DNA of 55,218 nt. Origin: Ascoidea tarda (nom. inval.) (taxonomy: Eukaryota > Ascomycota > Saccharomycetes > Ascoideales > Ascoideaceae). The position numbers were made by a program, and so were the translations under genes. The notes under the pieces are model-generated. The model was given only the letters and a program-made list of their open reading frames with translations, made no database searches and was not told the DNA's origin. How positions within the stretch are numbered: position 1 is the first letter of the stretch; each line of letters opens with the position of its first letter. Positions 40,240 through 50,380 of the stretch are shown here, one piece after another. The stretch lies in the NCBI GenBank assembly GCA_030560485.1, contig JAKTTS010000039.1:1-55218 (forward strand). The letters run 5' to 3'.

Positions 40240-40980
40240 ATGGACACCAACAGCTTTCTTCTCCACAAGGCCGCCAGGGAAAACAAGATCTTGACTGTGC
40301 GAGGGTTGTTGAAGGAGACACCCAAGCTTGCTCTCCAGAAGGACCTCGACGGCAGAACCGCCTTGCACTGGGCTGCCAGTGCTGGCAACATCGAGATATG
40401 TTCGTTGCTTCTCAATCCCTCGCTTCAGAGCCCAACAGCAAACAGAAAGATAGAAATAGACATCGACGAGCTCACTGACGACTCTGAATGGACTCCATTA
40501 CACATTGCCAGTTCTGTGGGCAATCTAGACATCGTCAAGTTGTTTGTCAACCACAATCCCAAGCCTGAGGTGAACCAACAGACTAATGGTGGCCTAACCC
40601 CCATCCATCTAGCCACCTCCAAGAACTACTATTCAATCGTCGAATACTTGATCTCCAACAACGCCTCTGCTAGAATAAAAGACAAGAAAAACCAATTGCC
40701 TCTCCATAGAGCTGCCTCCATAGGTTCAAACACCCTCATTGAATTGCTAGCAAAAAAGGGCAAAAGCAATCTCAACCTGAAGGATTCTTTTGGCTGGACT
40801 CCTCTACATCATGCTTTGGCTGAAGGTAATGGCGACTCGGCTGTCTTCTTGGTCAAATTAGGTGCTGACCCCTCAATTCAAGATTCTGATGGTTTGAAAC
40901 CGATTCAGGTCTCTGTTGATGAAAAAGTGGCTAGATATTTTCAGGTTGAATGTGAAAAGACTTTGAATGTCATTGTATAA
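40240..40980 (+). CDS. NAS6: 26S proteasome assembly chaperone Nas6 (gankyrin)
   Basis: A 246-residue protein of about seven ankyrin repeats, e.g. DLDGRTALHWAASAGNIEICSLLL, SEWTPLHIASSVGNLDIVKLFV, KKNQLPLHRAASIGSNTLIELLAK and FGWTPLHHALAEGNGDSAVFLV. These match S. cerevisiae Nas6 repeat for repeat, including KDKKNQLPLHRAASIGS. Nas6 binds the C-terminal domain of Rpt3 and delays base-core docking during proteasome assembly. I start at the ATG at 40240 (MDTNSFLLHKAAR), which matches the family. The open frame extends 65 codons upstream through GC-rich promoter sequence without homology. Confidence 0.92.
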   Translation: MDTNSFLLHKAARENKILTVRGLLKETPKLALQKDLDGRTALHWAASAGNIEICSLLLNPSLQSPTANRKIEIDIDELTDDSEWTPLHIASSVGNLDIVKLFVNHNPKPEVNQQTNGGLTPIHLATSKNYYSIVEYLISNNASARIKDKKNQLPLHRAASIGSNTLIELLAKKGKSNLNLKDSFGWTPLHHALAEGNGDSAVFLVKLGADPSIQDSDGLKPIQVSVDEKVARYFQVECEKTLNVIV

Positions 40981-41379
40981 TCATTTACCTACAAATTATT
41001 TCGCGAACCTATCTTAACTTTTTTGGTTTTTTCCTTTTTTTTCCTTTTTCACTTTTTATTTTATTATTTTATTAATTTATTATTTTATTATTTTATTAAT
41101 TTATTATTTTATTATTTTATTATTTTATTGGTCTATTATTTTGTGAAATTGAATATGAAAATAAATGCTTAATGTGCCCATGAATGAAAAACAACCATAA
41201 CTATAAAAACAAAAACGATATATAAATAAATAAACAAATAAAAACTGAAATATTCCTAACTAGTACAAACACAATAAAAAAAAGTAAAGCAAACCAAATT
41301 ATCCAAATTATCCAAATAAAAAACAAAAAACACAAAATAAAATAAAAAATTTAAACAATATAGTCAACGCATTTGAACA
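40981..41379. other. Convergent 3' spacer with TTATTTTATT repeats
   Basis: About 400 bp. A 10/20-bp periodic TTATTTTATT(AA) array fills about 41056-41132. The remainder is A-rich. No gene. Confidence 0.65.
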
Positions 41380-43815
41380 CTAAACACTAAATGATTCCTC
41401 ATGGAATTGAAACCCACAATCTCTTGCCCAAGCTTTGGTCTTCTCAACTAGCCCTGGTGGTCCAACTCCAATCACCCAGCAGTTTTCAAATTTATTTAAT
41501 TTGATATTGTTCTCATCATTACTTATAGCTTCTCTGCAGCATATTGTACCATTTGAATTAAATATTGGCCCAGTGCATGTTGTCTCAATACACCAATTGT
41601 ACTCCTGTTCTCCCAACACTGGCCTGCCTTTATATATCTTCAACCTTTTCATTATATCCATCATTTTCATTCCCACCCTTGTTAGATTGGTATTGGGATC
41701 AATATGGATCTTAATTGCTTCCACAATCTTGGATTTCTTTTGTTGTAGTGGTTTTTTCATCCTTACACCTTCATGTTTCTTTCCATATCCCTCGCTAATT
41801 ATATTGTCTTTCTGTTGGAAAATATCGTTATGATTATGATTATGATTATTGTTATTTTTCATGTTATCATTGTCACCAGTAATATTGTCGTTCTGTTTAA
41901 AAGCAGATTCCAGCTGGCATGCTGCGTTTACATTGTCCTGATAATTGTATGTCTCGTCGATATTAATATTGACGTTATCAGCATTTGTGCCCTGTAGGTT
42001 ATCATCATCAAAATTGGATTCTGAACCTTGTTGATCAATAGAGATAATTCTCTTCAACATCGAAGACGATGGCGATTCTGCAACGCTTGAAGTTATCAAG
42101 TTCTCATGAGTCTCTTTGTTTAGTCTAGGAGATTTGAAATTCCGATTTTTATTGACAATATTAGTATTGTTATTAGCAGTGGTGGCGGTGGCGGTAGTAT
42201 TAGATTCAAAAAATGTGTAATCAAATTCTTGATAATCAAATTCCTGATAATCGTTATTTGTCTCTAAATCATTAATAGAGCCATAATTATTGAAATCCAC
42301 ACCGGTTAATGATCCTGATAAATAAGAAATTTGTTCTTGATTTTCTAAATGGTTGAAATCTTTATCAGGTTGATCGTCATCAAAATCGTCGATATTTAAT
42401 TTTGAAAAATCAGTTTCTTGAAAATTTTTACCAGTTATATAAACCTCAATTGAATTTAAATCAATCAAGTTGAAAAATCTAAAAATTCTTAAATCTTTAA
42501 CATCTTTAATAACATAAATAATTTTGCACTCAATACCTTTAATACTTAAGACTCTTAATAATGGTAAAGCAAAAGAGATACCTGAGCCCCCAACAACCAT
42601 CAAGACTCTTGAAGCCGAAGATTCGTAATTTTCACAAAAAGATATGATATTTTTGTATCTTTGATTTTTATTATTTTTACCACTTTTACTAATTTTATTT
42701 CTAATTTTATCAATGAATTTATCATTGTTGTTATTATTATCAGTGTACTTGAGAAAATGGAAGTCAGGATCATATGAGCCAGTAATATAATATTGATAGT
42801 TGTTATTTAATTCGAATTTGGAATTTCTTATAATTAAAATAATAGAATTATCAGTTGGTAATGAAGCAATGGTATAAGGATGAGCCAAGGGAGTTATGAA
42901 TCTGAAAAAGAGATTTTTAAAGGGATTTTTATAGTACCTCATCATTCTTAGGTGAGAGCCAGGTAGATTTGATTGAAAGAAATTTGATAAGTTTTGGTCA
43001 TTTTTATAAATTTTAACGATTTTTAAATTGCTTGATAGATTAAAGGATTGGGTATTAACCTTGACAGAATGAATTAGTCGATGATAAATTTGATAAGTTA
43101 GTATGGCAATATTTAAAAAAGTTAATAAGTTGGCACTTGGTCTTGAATGTAAATTAATTAGAACAACTATAATCCAGGTCCAGATATAATGATTGATGTA
43201 AAAAAATTTGAAATATTTTCTTCTTATGATCGGCAAAGAAGATAAAGTTATGGAAAGAAAACCTAAGAGGGCAAACCAACCATACAAGTTTTCTAGTTTA
43301 TAAATTTTGTTAAATTTATTTAAATGGAAATATAAGGCACAATAAGTATGAGTATGAAAAATGGCTAATAGGACTATTATTCGGCCTAACCATTTGTGGA
43401 TTGGCAATAAAGCCAAGTATAAAGTTTCAGGCAAGGGAGAAGGTCTTATTGAGAGGAATAGTAAAGTTGGTAATAAAGAAGCAGAGACTCTACCAAATCT
43501 TTTAGTCAAGAAGGACATGTCATTGTAAGTTTGTGGAAAACATAATAACAATGAAAAAAGAGACCAAAAAAAAATAATGTTGAATAATTTGTATTTGAAT
43601 AATTTTTTAAGAGATTTGAATTTAGGAGAATATTTAAATATTAAATGATTCCATAGAGGATACAAGAAAATTATTATAAATAAAGAACCAAATAATGAAG
43701 CAAGACCATAGTTTTTGGTAATTAGCTTTCTGAATTTTTTGTAAACAGGATCTGTTTTATAGACGTAATCATAATGAGGAAGCAAAGAGAATGAGTCTGT
43801 CTGAAGTTCGTCCAT
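41380..43815 (-). CDS. AIM14: Ferric reductase-like NADPH oxidase (Aim14/Yno1 type)
   Basis: An 811-residue flavocytochrome. Several membrane helices fill 35-260; haem-ligand candidates are His in HKWLGRIIVLLAIFHTHTY and HYIWTWIIVVLINLHSRP. The FAD motif HPYTIASLPTDNSI and the NADPH motif VVGGSGISFALPLLRVL follow, and CWVIGVGPPGLV closes the domain. The order and wording match S. cerevisiae Aim14/Yno1, an ER NADPH oxidase that produces superoxide and affects actin, better than the metalloreductases Fre1-Fre7. It is longer than Aim14 (570) because of an acidic Asn/Asp-rich insertion of about 230 residues (about 475-710) between the nucleotide-binding halves. The start is the ATG at 43815. Divergent from RPS0. 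Confidence 0.85.
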   Translation of the reverse strand: MDELQTDSFSLLPHYDYVYKTDPVYKKFRKLITKNYGLASLFGSLFIIIFLYPLWNHLIFKYSPKFKSLKKLFKYKLFNIIFFWSLFSLLLCFPQTYNDMSFLTKRFGRVSASLLPTLLFLSIRPSPLPETLYLALLPIHKWLGRIIVLLAIFHTHTYCALYFHLNKFNKIYKLENLYGWFALLGFLSITLSSLPIIRRKYFKFFYINHYIWTWIIVVLINLHSRPSANLLTFLNIAILTYQIYHRLIHSVKVNTQSFNLSSNLKIVKIYKNDQNLSNFFQSNLPGSHLRMMRYYKNPFKNLFFRFITPLAHPYTIASLPTDNSIILIIRNSKFELNNNYQYYITGSYDPDFHFLKYTDNNNNNDKFIDKIRNKISKSGKNNKNQRYKNIISFCENYESSASRVLMVVGGSGISFALPLLRVLSIKGIECKIIYVIKDVKDLRIFRFFNLIDLNSIEVYITGKNFQETDFSKLNIDDFDDDQPDKDFNHLENQEQISYLSGSLTGVDFNNYGSINDLETNNDYQEFDYQEFDYTFFESNTTATATTANNNTNIVNKNRNFKSPRLNKETHENLITSSVAESPSSSMLKRIISIDQQGSESNFDDDNLQGTNADNVNINIDETYNYQDNVNAACQLESAFKQNDNITGDNDNMKNNNNHNHNHNDIFQQKDNIISEGYGKKHEGVRMKKPLQQKKSKIVEAIKIHIDPNTNLTRVGMKMMDIMKRLKIYKGRPVLGEQEYNWCIETTCTGPIFNSNGTICCREAISNDENNIKLNKFENCWVIGVGPPGLVEKTKAWARDCGFQFHEESFSV

Positions 43816-44874
43816 TTTTAATTTGATTCAACAGAATATCAAATAGCGACAAGCAAAAGGAAATAAATCAGTGATGGTAAAAGATATAATAAATAGTGTA
43901 GTGTGAATAAAAAAAAAAGTATGGAGATGAGTTTATATTTAGAAATACGATTATGGTAAATGGGTAGAAATGGATCTAAATATTCTGATGATTATCAATA
44001 GAAGGCACAGGCTAAATAGAACGAAAAAAACACTAGAAAAACCAGCTAATCAAATAAATAGAAAACAGGATGAGAAATCATTTAAGAGCCATAAGTACCA
44101 ATAAAGTGAGTAAGATTAGTAAGATTAATAATTAAAATGGATAATAAAATAAATAATGAAATTAATAGGTTGATGGAAGCGACCAGTATTGAAGAACAGT
44201 TTATTATCAGCTAAGTAGGAATTCCATTAAACTGATCAGTGAATCATTGGTACACGCAAGGAGCTTGAGATTAGCAGGAGCTGTTTTAAATATTGGATGA
44301 AACTGTGATCAATAGTGAGGGTGGATCAAGAAGTAAGACATCCCAGGCCTAAAAGCTCAACGCAGCGATGGATTTGATAATAGTGATGAAATCCCAGCTG
44401 GGTGTAAATTACTGAAAGAAAGCAGATCAGAGATGAGAAATGACATTTCGCAGATCGGGACTTATTGGAGATATTGCGAATTGCGCACCGCCAGTTATGT
44501 CCGATAACCTGCGCGTGCAGGCCTCGCCGAGGGTGCAGTGTAGGCACGCGAGACCGCCAGTGCGGACTTGCTTACAGGAGCCCTGTTGTTACCAGAGCCC
44601 TGCTTCATACCACCTGACCTATCTGTTGCAGTTGCGCTCGTAACCGCACGCACTGACCAGCGCGCTCCGTCCGACTCCCGCAGAGGTCTATTTTTCGCTC
44701 TTCTTCGCTTTCTCTCACCCAGTGCACGTGCCTCACCTGCTGGAAAAATTTGGCGAGCTTAATATACTGAAATATTGCACTGAAGAAGTTCGTTATAACT
44801 AACAGGTAAAGTTCAGAAGAAGGGTTGACTACCATATTATAAGCCAGATATAATATAATACAAGAATATTCAAA
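43816..44874. promoter_or_regulatory. Divergent promoter region of AIM14 and RPS0
   Basis: 1.06 kb. The AIM14 side is A-rich. The RPS0 side (44460-44760) is a GC-rich island with a CACGTG at 44725-44730, 145 bp before the RPS0 ATG, and two copies of ACCGCCAGT (about 44488 and 44550). CACGTG/Cbf1 sites are a known ribosomal protein promoter element in several non-Saccharomyces yeasts. No gene recognised. Confidence 0.55.
44725..44730. promoter_or_regulatory. CACGTG (Cbf1-type) box in the RPS0 promoter
   Basis: GTGCACGTGCC context, 145 bp upstream of the RPS0 ATG. In Candida-type yeasts Cbf1 and Tbf1 take part in ribosomal protein gene control; its use here is inferred. Confidence 0.5.
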
Positions 44875-46423
44875 ATGTCCTTACCAGCTAGTTTTGATTT
44901 AACCCCAGAAGACGCTAAATTGTTTTTAGCTGCCAACACTCACTTGGGTACCAAAAATGTTCAAGTAAGTGAAATTTTAATACAAGACATCCGGAGAGCA
45001 TCTATTCAAAGAGTCCTTTTGTGGATTGAAAGCGACAGATAATGTGGAAAAACCAGGTTCAAAATATGAATTCAAAGTGTCAATGATATGACAAGTATAG
45101 TGGAAGAAAAACCAGATAGAAAAGAGCATCATTTTTTTGTTAGATAAACATCAGATCAACAATTCAACTACTGGAAATAATCAATTTGTTAATTGCGATA
45201 TTTACTGAAATTAAAGGGTTTTTATCAACATTTTCTATGATTCGATATCGATTTGTCTAGTGTATGATCCACAATTGTCAATTAAAAAAAATAGTTAAGA
45301 AAAATATTTTATAAATAATCAAAACATTTGGGAAAAAAATCAAATTTCTTGACAGTCTCAATTATAACTTATTGATTTTTTGAAAATTTAAAAACCGTAG
45401 AATTCAATCAATTAAACATTCATATGATTCAGAATTAAAAAAAAAAAAAATTGTTTCAATTTAATTAAAATTTATAATTTCTATAATATTTTATAAAATT
45501 ATTTTTACTAGAAATAATGATACACAAATTTACCTGAAATCAACTTGTTTTGATTCATTCAATAAACAGAAAGAAACACGGAAAAAGAAACCCATTATAA
45601 CCTAATATCTATATTGTCATCATTATCATTATCATTTTCTATTCTTTATGACTTGATCTCTTTAGAACTATTCCTTGTCTTAGTATACTAACCGATTTCT
45701 CTTTCAAACTAGGTCCACAATGAACCATATGTTTACAAAACCCGTGCTGATGGTGTCAACATCATTAACATTGGTAAGACTTGGGAAAAAATTGTCCTAG
45801 CTGCAAGAATCATTGCTGCTATTCCAAACTCTGCTGATGTTGTTGCTGTTTCCTCAAGAACCTATGGTCAAAGAGCTGTATTGAAATTCGCTGCTCATAC
45901 TGGTGCTACTGCCATTGCTGGTCGTTTCACTCCAGGTAACTTTACCAACTATATTACTCGTTCTTTCAAAGAACCAAGATTAGTCATAGTTACTGATCCA
46001 AGAACTGATTCTCAAGCTATTAAGGAATCATCTTATGTCAACATTCCAGTTATTGCCTTAACCGATATGGATTCTCCATCTGAATACGTTGATGTTGCTA
46101 TCCCATGTAACAACAAAGGTCAACACTCAATTGGTTTGATCTGGTATTTATTATCAAGAGAAGTTTTGCGTTTAAGAGGTACTTTACCCGACAGAGAACA
46201 ACCATGGTCTGTTATGCCTGATCTTTATTTCTACAGAGACCCTGAAGAAGTTGAACCAACTGTTGAAGAAGAAGCTGCTGTTGAAGAAGAAGTAGAAACC
46301 GCCACTACTGAGCCAGCTGCTGATGCTGAAACTGATTGGGCTACTTCAGCTGAAGCTGATTGGAATCAAACTTCTGGTGCTGCTGACTGGGCTGAAACTA
46401 CTGAAGAAACTGCTAAATGGTAA
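44875..46423 (+). CDS. RPS0: 40S ribosomal protein S0 (uS2), spliced (44875..44964, 45713..46423)
   Basis: Exon 1 encodes 30 residues ([30 protein letters not shown]) and exon 2 encodes 236 more, total 266. The protein is the uS2 subunit of the small ribosomal subunit, needed for late 20S pre-rRNA processing. Conserved blocks are [94 protein letters not shown] and [13 protein letters not shown]. The C-terminal 45 residues are acidic with DW repeats, as in fungal RPS0. The 748-nt intron after codon 30 is normal for yeast ribosomal genes. Codons ending in T or C and preferred Leu codons indicate strong expression. Confidence 0.97.
44965..45712 (+). other. Intron of RPS0 (748 nt)
   Basis: 5' site GTAAGT, perfect TACTAAC at 45686-45692, 3' site ACTAG ending at 45712. 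Phase 0. I looked for C/D boxes of an intronic snoRNA and found no convincing pair. Confidence 0.95.
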
Positions 46424-46896
46424 ATATAATAATTTTTTAAATAAAATTTTCCCCTAATAAATAAAATCTCTGAAAACATCGAAAAATTATTAAAAATCAA
46501 GAAAGAAAAACAAAATTTGAAATTTGAAATTTAAATTTTGAAAAATGAAAAATAAAGCAAAAGCAAAAAAAACAAAACAAAAAAAAAACATAATTTAAAT
46601 CTATTTATATTTATTTAAATTTTATCATCAATTGGTTTTTTTCATTCTATATAATACAGGTTAAATTTTCCTATTTTAATCTTTTATTTTATTTTTTTAT
46701 TGGTGGTGTTTGTAAAATAATAAAAAAGTAATAAACGGTAGATTAGTTTACAAATAATGTTTTGTAAGTTTTAGAAATGAAAAGCCTATTGTTTTATTAA
46801 GATTATTCTAATATTATTACTGTATAAAAAACAACTTTTTTTTATAAGATTAAGGTTCATGTATTAGTTTCTTATCTGTTGATTTATTATGATTTA
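46424..46896. other. Convergent 3' spacer
   Basis: About 470 bp, A-rich then T-rich, with both 3' ends of RPS0 and AMA1. No gene. Confidence 0.65.
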
Positions 46897-48801
46897 TTAT
46901 CTAATGATATCACCACCTTTATCGATTCCTTCACATAATTCAATTAAATCACTACCAAAGACACCACATTCTTGAGCTTCAGGAACGATTCCTGGATTAC
47001 CACTCCATAATTCATAAAATCTAACAGTTTCATCATTTGCTGCAACGCAAATTGAGCTATTATCTGGTGAAGGTACAGCAGATAAAATTCTCAAATTTGG
47101 AGTGGCCTGGATTTGAACTAAAGATTGCATTTTGGGATAATTATAAACAGCTACTAAGACTGGTTTTTCAGAATCACCAAAACCGAAAGTTGCAACAATT
47201 TGTTTCTTAGTTTTCGACCAGATTAAAGAAGTGATTTGTCCTTTGGTATTAATTGCATCTAATAGGGTTCCTGAATTTGTATGCCAAAATCTAAAATAAG
47301 TTGAACTTGTTAATATTCTGGTTATCTGATTTATATAGTATTGAATACTAATAATATTGATAATATTAATATTAGTAGTAAACATGAATCCATACCTGAT
47401 TCTTCTATCTTTACTTCCACCACCAGTTGCTAATAAAGAATTAGACCAAGGACAAAATGAAATGGCTTTAACAGCAGCCTGATGGGGTAAAGAAAACTTC
47501 AATTTTGGATTCTCCAAATCAGAAACATCCCAAATTGTGCAACAATTATCATTCCCTCCAATAGCCACTTGCTTAAGATCATTACTGATTGCAATTCCTA
47601 AAGGAAATGTTAGATAAGGAATACGTTATAAAAAAGAGGAAAAGGGTTAGTAAATACCACAAACTTGTTGCTGATGACATTTGAAAGACTTTAAAAGTTT
47701 CAAATCATATAAAGAATGGCTGTTATTTGATTCGATAACTTCAAAAAGCAATACATCACCAACTTCATCACCAACAAAGAATTTTTTTGTACCAAATAAC
47801 CAAGTGATACAACAGATACCTTTATCAGCATTCAAATAATTTGATTGAACAACCTCTTGATTTTGATCATATAAAAGGATTCTACCATTTTTTAAGCCCA
47901 CAGCTAAGAAGATGCTATCAGAAAAGGATAAAGCAGTGATTACTTGGTCATAGTCAATTGTTTGTAAAGGAATTGCGCCAGATTCTTCATTCCATAGATA
48001 CACGTTATTTCCTAAGCCGACACCAACTTTACCAGTTTTGCTAGACCAAGCTACTAAATTTGTGTAGAAATCGTTTTTCAAATTTGGGGCATCAAGGACT
48101 CTGTAAGGGATATGAGATTTAATTCTTTTTTTTTTAATTAAATTTGAATTTGGATTTAGGTTTGAGTTTGGACTTGGATTTGAGTTTGTATTATTGGAAT
48201 ATCTAACTTTAGGTAAAATAAGGGAGTTTTGATAAGTAGGATTTGGTGTATATGATTTTTTAAATTTTTTTGATTTTGAATTAGTTTGATTTTGATTTTG
48301 ATTTTTAAAATTATTTTTGTTTTTAATTTTAATTTTAGATAGATTAAAGCTCAATACTCTACTTTGGGCTGGGAATCCTAGCGCCTCAGCAATAATAACA
48401 TTTTTAGTTAATTTCAGGGAATTTAATTTATGGTTTAATTTATCTGTTGTTGAATTTGAATTATTATTTGAAGAACTATGATGAATGAGTGAACTGGCAG
48501 TTTGGGAAGCTGCTCTGGAGGAAATTATATCAATGGTATCATTATTTGGATTATTATTGTTACCGTTGTTATTATTATTGTTGCTGTCACTATCGTTATC
48601 ATTGTTGTAATTATCTAAAAAAAAATCTGGTCTGACAAAAAAGCTACTGTCAGGTAAAGTTGAAAGAAATAATTTTTGGCTGAAATTTTTATTGTTATTA
48701 TTCAAGTTGTCAGGTAGAGCACGATAGACTTGATGAGATGAAATACTTGGAATAAATCTGTCAGTCTGTTCATGGTTAGCTAAGAATAATAAATCGGACA
48801 T
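46897..48801 (-). CDS. AMA1: APC/C activator Ama1 (meiotic Cdc20/Cdh1 family), spliced in three exons
   Basis: Exons 48801..47658, 47597..47396 and 47290..46897 encode 579 residues (S. cerevisiae Ama1 is 593). Ama1 activates the anaphase-promoting complex in meiosis and sporulation. Seen: C-box DRFIPS at 14-19, an Asn/Lys-rich linker, then WD40 repeats starting at YRVLDAPNLKNDFYTNLVAW. CHQQQVCGIAISNDLKQVAIGGNDNCCTIWD is formed across the first intron and GGGSKDRRIRFWHTNSGTLL across the second. The C-terminus ends in Ile-Arg, the IR tail that binds Cdc27. KTKKQIVATFGFGD and NDETVRFYELW resemble Ama1 more than Cdh1 or Cdc20. The 5' splice sites are GTATTT and GTATGG; AMA1 splicing is meiosis-regulated in S. 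cerevisiae. Confidence 0.88.
47291..47395 (-). other. AMA1 second intron (105 nt, multiple of three, no in-frame stop)
   Basis: 5' site GTATGG (not the usual GTATGT), TATTAAC branch candidate, 3' site TTTTAG. Splicing joins ATC AG to A TTT TGG and gives RIRFWHTNSG, the expected WD sequence. If retained, it adds 35 Ile/Asn-rich residues without shifting the frame. Confidence 0.85.
47598..47657 (-). other. AMA1 first intron (60 nt)
   Basis: 5' site GTATTT, CTAAC branch candidate with A at 47610, 3' site TTTAG ending at 47598. A TACTAAC sequence lies only four bases after the 5' splice hexamer starts, too close to serve as branch. Retention gives a stop after VCGIY. Splicing gives HQQQVCGIAISND, the expected WD40 sequence. 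Confidence 0.85.
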
Positions 48802-50380
48802 CTTTTGAAACAGCTTATAGGGTATTCATAATAAATCAATATCTTCTAATAATGAACAGGCTTTTTTTAATGTGTGTTTTGTTTCAATTCAAATTCAATT
48901 TGGATTTGAACTAAGAATGTATTTTTTATTTGTTACTTTGAGATATTTTGTAATCAGTATATATTTTTTATGTTTTGATTAATCAAGCAAAATTTAATTG
49001 ATAGCAAATAGTAGGAAATAACAGCGAGTGAGAATCTGGCAAAGTGGAAGAGAGAACTCTGACTTGTAATAAACAACCAGAAAAAATACAAAGAAAAGAA
49101 GAGGGAAAAGAAGAGATATATACCATCTCCATCGAACACCATTCAGAAGACTCAAAGAACCTGCGATGATGAAGCAGCTGCTCCAAAAGAAAACACAGAA
49201 AGAACAGAGTTCGATGGCGCAGATATCACGCACATGTATGCAGTACGCACGTGTACGCGTATCTCAGACCAGACAGCCGTGGTGCATGAAGTCCAGCTGT
49301 GTGGTTTGTGCTTTTGAGCCCAAAAGGTCAATCCTACTTTTGAAGGTTTATTGCAACACAGACCTTTCTGAGACGGAGCGCACAAAAACGCACCCGCAGC
49401 AGTGTGACATGGGTGTGGTTCAGCGCGAAGGAGCAATCTTTAGATCTGGAGAACACCAATAACTCACAACACCAATTGTCCAATAGCCCAATAGCCCAGT
49501 GGTCAAGGCTGGTTTGAAGCTGTTGGTTGCTTTCTGGTGCCAATTTACCATCATACAATGGAGCTCTGATAGAGTTACACAGAGTGGTGCCCACATCGCT
49601 ATCTCTATATCAATGCTGCTGCGTTATATTAACGTCGCCTTTGTTGAGAGCTATCAAACACATTTAGAGCACATTCAATGTAAATTTGGAACAAAAATTC
49701 GTGCCAGCAGCACCTTTTTCTGTAGCTCTTACGACTGCTGTAATTGCCGAGATGGTTCGTGGTTTTACAACACTATTCACTGCTATCACTCTGTGTTAAA
49801 AACAGAACGCTTTACTCCTTATCCACGACTTCTCTCGTCAATGGGCCATTCCCTCAAACTGATATTAGCCACTTTTCTGGCGAATTGAATGATCTGTCGT
49901 TCCAAATACGAGTTAGTTCACCATCTTACAGCCAATATGGGCTTGGAATTCTTTTGGTTCTTGAAATTCTTAAAATTCTTGTAACTCTTGAGTTTTTTTA
50001 GACTCTGACTTATCTGCTAGTTCTTGTCTTTTTAACTCTCTTCACCTGATTCTTGGGCCACAGTTGATGCAAACTAGCAAGTTCAGTTTGAGCCATAGAT
50101 ATCTATAATCAGTATTTATTAATTTAAGCAGCAAAACAAGAATACAAAGTACAAATAAATTTTTCAAAAACGTCAATTCAAAAAAGGAACACCATGAGAA
50201 AATAATGTTCAAAAAAATACAAATAAATACAAAAAAAAAATAATCAAGAAAACAGAAACAGGATCAAAAGCGTTAAAAAAATAAAAAATTAAAGCAATAA
50301 AACATAAATTTATAATTAATAAGCAGATATTTGAGTAAAATACAAAGATAAATGTCGCTGTTTTTATTCCTCATAATGAT
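48802..50380. other. AMA1 promoter and 3' flank of the globin gene
   Basis: 1.58 kb without a convincing gene. 49150-49900 is GC-richer. It contains CACGTG (49248-49253) and ACGCGT (49255-49260, an MCB-type site) side by side. 50100-50380 is A-rich on the + strand. The frames at 49166-49462, 49499-49888 and 49744-50001 have no domain and I regard them as chance. Confidence 0.5.
49248..49260. promoter_or_regulatory. Adjacent CACGTG and ACGCGT sites upstream of AMA1
   Basis: CACGTG at 49248-49253 and ACGCGT at 49255-49260, about 450 bp upstream of the AMA1 ATG. ACGCGT is the MCB core bound by MBF. Use is inferred only. Confidence 0.4.

Noticed and set aside
44965-45712. snoRNA inside the RPS0 intron
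   Set aside because: AATGATA- and CTGA-like boxes occur but not as a proper C/D pair with flanking complementarity.
49166-50001. Three overlapping + strand frames upstream of AMA1
   Set aside because: No homology, no codon bias, located in a GC-richer promoter island.
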